A DNA stretch of 38,591 nt from the NCBI GenBank assembly GCA_910577935.1, contig CAJTOT010000009.1:1-38591 (forward strand). Reading direction: 5' to 3'. A model generated the notes under the pieces. The model was not told where the DNA came from. It was given only the letters and a program-made list of their open reading frames with translations, and did no database searches. The stretch is from an uncultured Hungatella sp. Its GTDB lineage: Bacteria > Bacillota > Clostridia > Lachnospirales > Lachnospiraceae. Both the position numbers and the translations under genes were made by a program. The number at the start of each line of letters is the position of its first letter. Position 1 is the first letter of the stretch. This document shows positions 17,054 through 24,778 of this stretch, piece after piece.

Positions 17054-19381
17054 ATGGAACAGGAAAGACAGCTTTGCGTGGTGGTCACAGGGGCCACCAG
17101 CTTTCTGGGGGCGGCTCTGATTAAGGAGATGGTCCGCCGGGGATACAGGGTGTACGGGGTAGCGCGTCCCGGCTCCTCCAACAGAAAGGTTCTGGACGGT
17201 CTTCCGGTGAAGATTATTGAGATGGAACTGGGGGAGCTGGACAGGATAAGAGATGAGATCCAGGAGCCGTGCCACATATTTTTTCATTTCGGGTGGGACG
17301 GCTCGGGAAGCGGCAACCGCCGGAAGACGGCTGTACAGCAGAAAAATGCGGAGGACGGCATAAAGGCTCTCCGGGGAGCCAGGAGTCTGGGCTGCCGCCG
17401 GTTCGTGTTCAGCGGTTCCCAGGCAGAGTACGGTATCCGCAGCGCCGCCACGAGGGAGGATATGGAATGCCGCCCTGTGTCGGAGTACGGGAAGGCCAAG
17501 GTGGAATTCGGCCGCCGGGCAAGGAGCCTGTGCGGCATGTGGAGGCAGCAGGGAGAGTGGGAGATGGAATATGTCCATGTCCGTATCTTCAGCGTCTACG
17601 GGCCGGGAGACCATCCTTGGTCTCTGGTGAATTCATGCCTGGACACGTTTCTGTCAGGCGGGGAGATGGAGCTGGGGGCCTGCACCCAGCTGTGGAATTT
17701 TCTTTATATAGAAGACCTGGTGAAAGGGCTTTTGGCCTTGGCGCTGTCCGCCCTTCTGCCGGAGGACGATGGGATCTACAATCTGGCGGGGGACGAGGAC
17801 AGCACCATGGCGCTTAAAAGCTATGTGGAGCAGATGTATGAGCTGTGCGGCAGACAGGGAAGCCGCGCCTACGGAAAACTGCCTCCCAACGCGGAAGGAC
17901 CTGCCAATCTGATTCCGGACATCGGGAAAATTAAAAGACAGACCGGGTGGAGACCGGAGATATCTTTTGAAGAGGGGATAAATCGTATGATTGACATGAA
18001 ACATGAGGAAACCCGGAGACATAATTGTATTCTGTGCGGCCAAGGCCTTGAGGGGGCCCGGCTGATGGAGCTTGCGAACATGCCTGCCTCGGCCCAGGAC
18101 ATTCCGGGGGCCGGGGAGGTGGAGCGGGACAGGGGAATCACCCTGAGGCTTTATCAGTGCCCCGGGTGCGGCCTGGTGCAGTTTGACTGCAGGCCGGTGG
18201 CCTACTACAGAGACGTGATCCGGTCAGGGGGATATACCACCACCATGGAAGAACTGCGGACCGGGCAATACCGCCATCTCATAGAAACCTACGGCCTGGA
18301 GGGAAAAAAATTCCTGGAGGTCGGCTGCGGGCAGGGGGAATTCCTGAACATGCTCACTAAATTCCCGGTGAAGGCCTTCGGGGTGGAGCACAGGAAGGCG
18401 CTGGCGGAGAAGGCCGCGGGGCTGGGCCTTTCAGTGACGGAAGGGTTCACGGAGACGGCGGACACGGTTCTTGGAAATGACGGGCCTTACGATGTGTTCC
18501 TGTCCTTTAATTTTCTGGAGCACCAGCCGGAGCCGGGGGTGATGCTCGACTGTATCAGGAACAATCTGACGGATGGGGGCATGGGGCTGATCACGGTTCC
18601 CAGCCTGGAGTATATCCTGGCGCATGACGGGTACTATGAACTGATCCGGGACCACATCGCCTATTATACCTTCGGCACCTTGAGATATCTGCTGGAGAGC
18701 CATGGGTTCCAGGTCCTGGAGGAGGAAGTGGTGAACCGGGACACCCTGTCGGTGATCGTCAGAAGGATGCCGGAGGGAGGGCGGGCAGACGGCGGAGCGG
18801 CATCGGAGAGCCGTGAGGCGGAAAGAGGAGGAGCGGCGGCGGAGAGCCGTGAGGCGGAAAGGGGCGGAGCGGCATCGGAGAGCCGTGAGGCGGAAAGAGG
18901 AGGAGCGGCGGCGGAGAGCCATGAGGCGGAAAGGGGCGGAGCGGCGGCGGAGAGCCGTGAGCAGGAAGGCGCCACGGGGCTGGGAAGGAAGCTGCCGGCC
19001 GTGGACGTCAGCGGCCTGAGGGCCAGCCTTAAGGACATTCCCGAAGAAATAGAGAAGCTGTGCAGGGAACTGGCCGGACAGGGCAGGACTCTGGCCATGT
19101 GGGGAGCGGGGCACCAGGGATTTACCCTGGCAGCCACCACGGCTCTTAAGGAATACGCCAGATATATTCTGGACTCCGCCCCCTTTAAGCAGGGCAGATT
19201 TGCCCCGGCCTCCCATCTGCCCATCGTGGCGCCGGAGGAATATGAGAAGGACCCGGTGGATGTGATATTGATCGCGGCGCCCGGGTACACCCAGGAGATC
19301 GCCCAGGTCATCCGCCGCCGTTACGGCGGCAGAGTGAAGATCATGGCCCTGCGCAGCGACCATGTGGAGGAATTGTCATGA
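17054..19381 (+). CDS. Fused NDP-sugar epimerase/reductase and sugar C-methyltransferase
   Basis: This is a 775-residue two-enzyme fusion. Residues 1 to about 315 form an extended SDR: VVVTGATSFLGAAL binds NAD(P), YGKAK is the YxxxK catalytic pair, followed by RIFSVYGPGDHPWSL. Residues about 325-775 match the NovU/TylCIII-type sugar C-methyltransferase layout. This has an N-terminal zinc module (CILCGQ and CPGCGLVQFD), a SAM domain (FLEVGCGQGEFLNML, SFNFLEHQPEPG) and a C-terminal domain (LAMWGAGHQGFTL...YILDSAPFKQGRF). Between SAM and C-terminal domains lies a 12-residue tandem repeat. The ATG at 17054 with GGGAG upstream is preferred over a GTG at 17048. It ends in a 4-nt overlap with the next gene. 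Confidence 0.87.
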   Translation: MEQERQLCVVVTGATSFLGAALIKEMVRRGYRVYGVARPGSSNRKVLDGLPVKIIEMELGELDRIRDEIQEPCHIFFHFGWDGSGSGNRRKTAVQQKNAEDGIKALRGARSLGCRRFVFSGSQAEYGIRSAATREDMECRPVSEYGKAKVEFGRRARSLCGMWRQQGEWEMEYVHVRIFSVYGPGDHPWSLVNSCLDTFLSGGEMELGACTQLWNFLYIEDLVKGLLALALSALLPEDDGIYNLAGDEDSTMALKSYVEQMYELCGRQGSRAYGKLPPNAEGPANLIPDIGKIKRQTGWRPEISFEEGINRMIDMKHEETRRHNCILCGQGLEGARLMELANMPASAQDIPGAGEVERDRGITLRLYQCPGCGLVQFDCRPVAYYRDVIRSGGYTTTMEELRTGQYRHLIETYGLEGKKFLEVGCGQGEFLNMLTKFPVKAFGVEHRKALAEKAAGLGLSVTEGFTETADTVLGNDGPYDVFLSFNFLEHQPEPGVMLDCIRNNLTDGGMGLITVPSLEYILAHDGYYELIRDHIAYYTFGTLRYLLESHGFQVLEEEVVNRDTLSVIVRRMPEGGRADGGAASESREAERGGAAAESREAERGGAASESREAERGGAAAESHEAERGGAAAESREQEGATGLGRKLPAVDVSGLRASLKDIPEEIEKLCRELAGQGRTLAMWGAGHQGFTLAATTALKEYARYILDSAPFKQGRFAPASHLPIVAPEEYEKDPVDVILIAAPGYTQEIAQVIRRRYGGRVKIMALRSDHVEELS
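18791..18970 (+). repeat. 36-bp tandem repeat inside the methyltransferase
   Basis: Five in-frame copies of 36 bp (18791, 18827, 18863, 18899, 18935) encode GGAASESREAER-like units. Copies 1+2 and 3+4 are nearly identical as 72-bp blocks (one R-to-H change), so the last expansion was a 72-bp duplication. The product is a charged, presumably disordered linker. Confidence 0.95.
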
Positions 19382-20454
19382 AAGCATTTGTACTGAAGGA
19401 GCCTGGGGTCATAGGCTGGGCCCAGGTGGAGGAACCGAAGCTGACGCCCTACGGGGCCATCCTGGAGCCGGTGGCCATGGCCCCCTGCTCTTCCGATGTC
19501 CACACGGTGTTCGGCGGAGGGTCAAGAAAGAAGCCCAATCTGGTTCTGGGCCACGAGTGCGTGGCCAGAGTGCTGGAGGTGGGAGAGTATGTGGAGGACT
19601 TTAAGCCCGGAGAGGTGGTGGCTGTTCCCGCTATCACCCCGGACTGGAGGGCCAGGGGGATTCAGGAGCACAATTTTAAACACGCGTCGGCCCCGTTTTC
19701 CGGCCATCAGCTGGGCAGAAGCCAGCCGGGAGTGTTCTCGGAGCGCTTCTTGATTCCCGACGCAGACCCCACTCTGGCGAAGATTCCCCGGGGCGTGTCC
19801 GTCCGTCAGGCGCTTATGTGCGTGGACGTGGTAACCACAGGCTTCACAGGGGCGGAGAATGCCAACATCCGTTTCGGTGACACGGTGGTGGTGATAGGAA
19901 TCGGTCCCATCGGCCTCATGGCGGTGGCAGGCGCCTCCCTTCTGGGGGCGGCCAGGGTGCTGGCAGTGGGCAGCCGTCCCGTGTGCGCGGCCCTGGCCCT
20001 GGAGATGGGAGCCGCAGAGGTGCTGGATTACAGGAACGGGGATGTGGTGGAGCAGGTTATGGAGCGGACAGGCGGCCAGGGAGCGGACAGCGTCATCGTC
20101 TGCGGAGGCGGCGACCAGGTGTTTGCCCAGGCGGTGGATATGGTCAGGTACGGCATCGGCACGGTGTCCAACGTGAATTATTTCGGAGGGACGGGAAATC
20201 TTCCCTTCCCCAAATTCTCCGGGGGCAGGGGGATGGCGGGAAAGACTATACGGACAGAGCTGGCAGAAGGCGGCCGGGTCCGGATTGAGCGTATGATGAA
20301 GATGGCTCAGTACGGCAGGATTCATCCGGAGCGTCTGGTGACTCACCGGCTGGCAGGGTTTGACAGCATCGGAGAAGCCCTGTATCTGATGAAAGATAAA
20401 CCCAGAGACCTGGTGAAGGTCATGGTGACAATGAACGAAAGGGAAATGCTATGA
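19378..20454 (+). CDS. Zinc-dependent secondary-alcohol dehydrogenase, NADP type
   Basis: The 358-residue MDR enzyme closely follows the Thermoanaerobacter/Clostridium secondary-alcohol dehydrogenase family. Zinc ligands Cys37 (APCSSD), His59 with Glu60 (LGHECV) and the Asp of CVDVVTTGF are in the expected places. VPAITPDWR, GIGPIGLMAVAGA and VGSRPVC are conserved; the SRP after the second beta strand is the NADP-binding feature of that family. The structural-zinc cysteine lobe is absent, as in that subfamily. It overlaps the upstream gene by 4 nt (ATGA), has GGAGGAA before the ATG, and overlaps the next gene by 4 nt. Its setting suggests a keto group on a sugar or side chain as substrate rather than 2-propanol; this is inferred. 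Confidence 0.9.
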   Translation: MKAFVLKEPGVIGWAQVEEPKLTPYGAILEPVAMAPCSSDVHTVFGGGSRKKPNLVLGHECVARVLEVGEYVEDFKPGEVVAVPAITPDWRARGIQEHNFKHASAPFSGHQLGRSQPGVFSERFLIPDADPTLAKIPRGVSVRQALMCVDVVTTGFTGAENANIRFGDTVVVIGIGPIGLMAVAGASLLGAARVLAVGSRPVCAALALEMGAAEVLDYRNGDVVEQVMERTGGQGADSVIVCGGGDQVFAQAVDMVRYGIGTVSNVNYFGGTGNLPFPKFSGGRGMAGKTIRTELAEGGRVRIERMMKMAQYGRIHPERLVTHRLAGFDSIGEALYLMKDKPRDLVKVMVTMNEREML

Positions 20455-21413
20455 AGACCATCAGCATCGTAGTGCCTTGCTACAATGAAGAGGAAAATGT
20501 GGAAGCTCTGGCGGATGCTCTGCGGGCTATGTTCAGGGAGGATCTTCCTTCTTATAAATATGAGATTATTTTTATTGACAATGACTCCAAAGACGGCACC
20601 AGGGATATCATCCGCCGGCTGGCAGCCGGGGACAGGGGGGTCAAGGGAATCTTCAACGCCAAGAATTTCGGGCAGTTCAACTCCCCCTACTATGCCATGC
20701 TCCAGAGCACAGGGGACTGTACGGTGCTCATGGCGGCGGATTTTCAGGACCCTGTGGAGATGATACCCAAATACGTGAAGGAGTGGGAAAACGGATACAG
20801 GATCGTGATAGGAATCAAAAAGTCCAGCAAGGAGAATCCGGTGATGTACTGGCTCCGGGGCTGTTACTATAAGATGATCAAGAAACTTTCTGATGTGGAG
20901 CAGATCGAGCAGTTTACAGGGTTCGGACTCTACGACAGCAGATTTATCCAGGTGCTGCGTGATCTGGACGATCCGACGCCGTTTTTGCGGGGCATCGTGG
21001 CGGAGCTGGGCTTCCGACGGAAGGAGATTCCCTATGAGCAGCCTCTGCGGCGGGCGGGAAAGACCAGCAACAATTTTTACCGGCTCTACGACGCGGCCAT
21101 GCTCAGTGTCACTTCCTATACAAAGGCAGGGCTCAGGCTGGCCACCGTGTTCGGGGGCATCTGCTGCTGTGTCAGCATGGCGGTGGCGGTGGTGTATCTG
21201 GTGATGAAGCTGATGTACTGGGATCGTTTCGCGGCAGGCATGGCGCCTCTCCTTATAGGAATGTGCTTCCTGGGGTCGGTTCAGATATTTTTTATCGGCA
21301 TGGTGGGAGAGTACATTCTCGCCATCAACTCCAGAGTGATGAAGCGCCCTCTGGTTATCGAGGAGGAGCGCATTAATTTTGACCGGGAAGAGGAGCAGAG
21401 CGATGAAACATAA
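20451..21413 (+). CDS. Membrane family-2 glycosyltransferase, DPM1/GtrB-like
   Basis: The protein has 320 residues. An N-terminal GT-A domain opens SIVVPCYNEEENVEAL, with IDNDSKDGTRDI, the DxD-type AADFQDP, and RRAGKTSNNFYRL near its end. Two membrane helices follow (about 235-260 and 265-290) and then a charged tail. This is the polyprenyl-phosphate hexose synthase layout (GtrB/ArnC/Dpm1), which loads a sugar onto undecaprenyl phosphate for use outside the membrane. No GtrA-like flippase or GT-C partner is in the window. Translation is coupled to the ADH (4-nt overlap) and to the next gene (11-nt overlap). Confidence 0.9.
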   Translation: MKTISIVVPCYNEEENVEALADALRAMFREDLPSYKYEIIFIDNDSKDGTRDIIRRLAAGDRGVKGIFNAKNFGQFNSPYYAMLQSTGDCTVLMAADFQDPVEMIPKYVKEWENGYRIVIGIKKSSKENPVMYWLRGCYYKMIKKLSDVEQIEQFTGFGLYDSRFIQVLRDLDDPTPFLRGIVAELGFRRKEIPYEQPLRRAGKTSNNFYRLYDAAMLSVTSYTKAGLRLATVFGGICCCVSMAVAVVYLVMKLMYWDRFAAGMAPLLIGMCFLGSVQIFFIGMVGEYILAINSRVMKRPLVIEEERINFDREEEQSDET

Positions 21414-23631
21414 TATCGATGTAGTGCGGATTCGGGAAAATTCCATCCAGCTCAATGGCTGGGTTATAGGGAAGACCCCGAAATCCCAGCCGGAGTTTCG
21501 TGTGGAGAACGGCCGTCACAAACCTTTGAAGTTCCAATATGTATCCACCAGGCGGGACGATGTGAGCCAGATTTACTATGGAAAGGTGTATGACAGGGAT
21601 TTTGGTTTTGACATACAGTTTCCCTACAGGAGGGGCAATGACTACTATCTGGTGATCCGGTGCGACGGCAGGACGGCCCGTGTCAAGTATAATGAAAAGC
21701 TGATCGAGAAGCGCTCCAGCGTTGCCCATAAGCGCCTGCAGAAGATTAAGGACTTGATGAACATGGAGACGGTCCATGTGGCGCTGGACTTCTGGAAGGA
21801 AAACGGCCTGCGGGCCCTGTTTGTGAAATCGCTCCACAAGCTCCAGGGGATCGACAATGACTATGACTACGGGGAGTGGTACTCTCTCACGAAACCAGAT
21901 GACGGGGAGCTGGAGCGCCAGCGGAAAGAGGCGTGGACAGACGGCCCCATGTTTTCCATAGTCATGCCCTTGTACCGGACGCCGGAGAGGTATCTTAAGG
22001 AGATGCTGGACTCTGTCAGGGCGCAGACTTACGCCAACTGGGAGCTGTGCATGGCGGACGGGAGCCCTCAGGGGGAGGACGTGTACCGGGTGGTGAAGAA
22101 ATACATGGACAGAGATTCCCGGTTCCGGTACAAAAAGCTGGGCTATAACGGGGGAATCTCGGTGAACACCAACGAGGCCATAGCCATGGCGAAGGGAGAC
22201 TACATCGTCCTTGCGGACCACGACGACGCCATGACGGAGAACGCCCTCTACGAGTGCGCCAGGGCCATAAAGGGCCACCCGGAGCGGGAGGTGGTCTATT
22301 CGGACGAGGACAAGATGGACATGGATGGGGGAGCTCTGTTTGACCCCCATTTTAAACCGGACTTTAACCCGGATCTTCTCACCAGCGTCAATTATATCTG
22401 CCATCAGTTTGTGGTAAAGCGGGAGCTGGTGGACAAGGTGGGCGGACTGAGAAAAGAGTATGACGGGGCCCAGGATTACGATTTTATATTCCGGTGCACC
22501 GAGGCGGCGGCGGAGATTTATCATATCCCCAAGGTCCTGTATCACTGGCGGTGCCACCAGGATTCCACGGCCAGCAACCCGGAGAGCAAGCTCTACGCCT
22601 TTGAGGCGGGGGCCAGGGCCATTATGGACCACTACCGTCGAGCGGGAATTCCGGCGCTTAAGGTGGAAAAGGGAGTGGACTACGGCATTTACCACACGAT
22701 TTTCCAGATTCAGGGGGAGCCGCTGGTATCGGTGATCATTCCAAATAAAGACCACTGCCAGGACCTGGACTTGTGCGTCAGGACTATGCTCACGAAGGGA
22801 ACCTACAAAAACCTGGAGTTCGTGGTGGTGGAGAACAACAGCACGAAGAAGGAGACCTTTGACTACTACAAGTCTGTCAGGGAGGAATTTCCCCAGGTGC
22901 GGGTGGTCAGGTGGACGAAGGAGTTTAACTACTCGGCCATCAACAACTTCGGGGTCAGCCATGCCAGGGGAGAATATCTGCTGTTTTTAAATAACGACAC
23001 AGAGCTTATCGCGGAGAATTTTGTGGAGGAAATGCTGGGCTTCTGCCAGAGAGATGACGTGGGCGCCGTGGGAGCCAGGCTTCTGTATCAGGACGACACC
23101 ATCCAGCATGCCGGCGTGGTGGTAGGGTTCGGAGGAATCGCGGGGCACACCTTCATCGGTCTCCACAAGGCGGAAAACAGCTATTTCCACCGCGCCATGT
23201 GCGCCCAGGACTACAGCGCGGTGACGGCTGCCTGCATGATGAGCAAGCGGACGGTGTTTGACCAGGCGGGAGGCTTCAGTGAGGACCTGGCGGTGGCCTT
23301 CAACGACATTGATTACTGCATGAAGGTCCGCAGCCTGGGAAAACTGGTTGTCTATGCCCCCTATGCCCTTTTGTACCACTATGAATCCAAGTCCCGGGGG
23401 CTGGAGGACACTCCGGAGAAGGTGGCCAGGTTCAACCGGGAGGTGGCAAAATTCGGGAAGAAATGGCCGGATATCCTCAGAGACGGAGACCCTTATTACA
23501 ATCCAAACCTGACTCTGCGCAAATCCAACTTTGCCCTGCGGGATTTGAAGAAAGAGGGAATAGGGGAGCCCTACAAGCTGGACCCGGCGATTGTGGAGCT
23601 GATGAGGCAGGACAAAAAGGAGGAGCCATGA
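21403..23631 (+). CDS. Two-domain family-2 glycosyltransferase
   Basis: This 742-residue protein has two GT-A domains in tandem, suggesting two transfer reactions. Domain 1 (about 190-430) has FSIVMPLYRTPERYLKEMLDS, LADHDDAMTENALYE and SDEDKMD. Domain 2 (about 445-690) has VSVIIPNKDHCQDLDLC, FLNNDTELI and NDIDYCMKVRSLGKLVVY. The first ~185 residues form a beta-rich head I do not recognise, followed by a linker. The ATG at 21403, with GAGGAG upstream and inside the end of the previous gene, is chosen over a codon at 21379. This arrangement is common in O-antigen and rhamnan-type GTs; donors cannot be read from sequence. Confidence 0.88.
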   Translation: MKHNIDVVRIRENSIQLNGWVIGKTPKSQPEFRVENGRHKPLKFQYVSTRRDDVSQIYYGKVYDRDFGFDIQFPYRRGNDYYLVIRCDGRTARVKYNEKLIEKRSSVAHKRLQKIKDLMNMETVHVALDFWKENGLRALFVKSLHKLQGIDNDYDYGEWYSLTKPDDGELERQRKEAWTDGPMFSIVMPLYRTPERYLKEMLDSVRAQTYANWELCMADGSPQGEDVYRVVKKYMDRDSRFRYKKLGYNGGISVNTNEAIAMAKGDYIVLADHDDAMTENALYECARAIKGHPEREVVYSDEDKMDMDGGALFDPHFKPDFNPDLLTSVNYICHQFVVKRELVDKVGGLRKEYDGAQDYDFIFRCTEAAAEIYHIPKVLYHWRCHQDSTASNPESKLYAFEAGARAIMDHYRRAGIPALKVEKGVDYGIYHTIFQIQGEPLVSVIIPNKDHCQDLDLCVRTMLTKGTYKNLEFVVVENNSTKKETFDYYKSVREEFPQVRVVRWTKEFNYSAINNFGVSHARGEYLLFLNNDTELIAENFVEEMLGFCQRDDVGAVGARLLYQDDTIQHAGVVVGFGGIAGHTFIGLHKAENSYFHRAMCAQDYSAVTAACMMSKRTVFDQAGGFSEDLAVAFNDIDYCMKVRSLGKLVVYAPYALLYHYESKSRGLEDTPEKVARFNREVAKFGKKWPDILRDGDPYYNPNLTLRKSNFALRDLKKEGIGEPYKLDPAIVELMRQDKKEEP

Positions 23632-24635
23632 TGACAGAAGGCAGAAAGCCGAAGGCGACGGTGATCATACCAAACTACAACGGCCTTTCTTTTCTTGGGC
23701 CGTGTTTGGAGGCCCTGAAACGGCAGAGGTGCAGGGACTTTGACGTGCTGGTGGTGGACAACGGCTCCACCGACGGCAGCGCAGAGTGGATAAAGGAGCA
23801 GGGCGTTTCCGGAATTTTTTTAAAGACCAACACCGGATTCTCCGGAGCAGTGAACGCGGGGATTCGGGCGTCGAAGACACCCTATGTGATTCTTCTGAAC
23901 AATGACACGGAGGCGGAGCCGGACTTTGTGGGAGAGCTGATCCGCTCTGTCAGCCGCTCGGAGAAAATCTTCGCCGTCAGCAGCAAGATGATCCAGTTCC
24001 ACAATAAGGAGCTGATGGACAGCGCAGGAGACATGTATTCGGCGCTGGGCTGGGCCTACCAGCGGGGGGTGGGGCAGAGTATCAGGAGGTACAACCGCCC
24101 GAGGGAAGTGTTCTCCGCCTGCGCGGGGGCGGCCATCTACCGGAGGAACGTGTTTGAGAACGTGGGGTATTTTGACGAGAAGCATTTTGCGTATCTGGAG
24201 GACATCGACGTGTGTTACCGCGCCAAGATTTTCGGGTATCACAATCTGTATTGTCCCACGGCGGTGGTGTACCATCTGGGAAGCGCCACCAGCGGCTCGA
24301 AGTACAATGAGTTCAAGGTGAAGCTGGCGGCCCGGAACAGCATATATCTGAACTACAAGAACATGCCGTGGCCCCAGCTGCTGGTCAACGGCCTGCCCCT
24401 GGCCATGGGCATCGCGGTGAAATACGGATTTTTTAAGAAGCTGGGATTTGAAAAGGCGTACACGGAGGGGCTTAAGGAGGGATTTGCCACCGTGGGAACC
24501 TGCCGGAGAGTGGCTTGCCGGAAGGAGAATTTGGGGAACTATCTGGCGATCCAGTGGGAGCTTATGGCGGGCACGGTTCTCTATATCTACGAGTTCTCCA
24601 GGCGGCAGATGGGGAAGATCTTAAAGAAATTTTAG
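23628..24635 (+). CDS. Family-2 glycosyltransferase, rhamnosyltransferase-like
   Basis: The 335-residue GT-A enzyme has ATVIIPNYNGLSFLGPCLEAL, VVDNGSTDGSAEWI, the DxD-type LLNNDTEAEP, and EDIDVCYRAKIFGYHNLYCP, typical of the WbbL/RfbF-like group. Reading-frame openness upstream of 23628 is inside the preceding gene. AAAAAGGAGG a few bases before the double ATG (ATGATGA, overlapping the previous stop) fixes the start. It is the last gene of the operon begun at 15089. It probably extends the lipid-linked glycan on the cytoplasmic face. Confidence 0.9.
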   Translation: MMTEGRKPKATVIIPNYNGLSFLGPCLEALKRQRCRDFDVLVVDNGSTDGSAEWIKEQGVSGIFLKTNTGFSGAVNAGIRASKTPYVILLNNDTEAEPDFVGELIRSVSRSEKIFAVSSKMIQFHNKELMDSAGDMYSALGWAYQRGVGQSIRRYNRPREVFSACAGAAIYRRNVFENVGYFDEKHFAYLEDIDVCYRAKIFGYHNLYCPTAVVYHLGSATSGSKYNEFKVKLAARNSIYLNYKNMPWPQLLVNGLPLAMGIAVKYGFFKKLGFEKAYTEGLKEGFATVGTCRRVACRKENLGNYLAIQWELMAGTVLYIYEFSRRQMGKILKKF

Positions 24636-24731
24636 GTTGAATATTCGGGGAAGCTGAGATATACTATATTCTGCTTTAGGAGGTATACGTAATCTTAAGA
24701 GAATTTTAATGTCTGCGCTGGCATTTTCATG

Positions 24732-24737
24732 TATAAT
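24732..24737 (+). promoter_or_regulatory. Candidate -10 box before the second priming transferase
   Basis: A perfect TATAAT lies 41 nt before the ATG at 24779 in an AT-richer gap of about 140 nt. No convincing -35 is seen at 16-18 bp, so the promoter may need an activator. No terminator is seen after the gene ending at 24635. Confidence 0.4.
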
Positions 24738-24778
24738 AGATGAAATATGGCAGAACATTAATACTAAGGTGAAAATTC

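Noticed and set aside
18791..18970. CRISPR-like array
   Set aside because: The repeats are directly adjacent with no spacers, are in frame and encode a protein linker.
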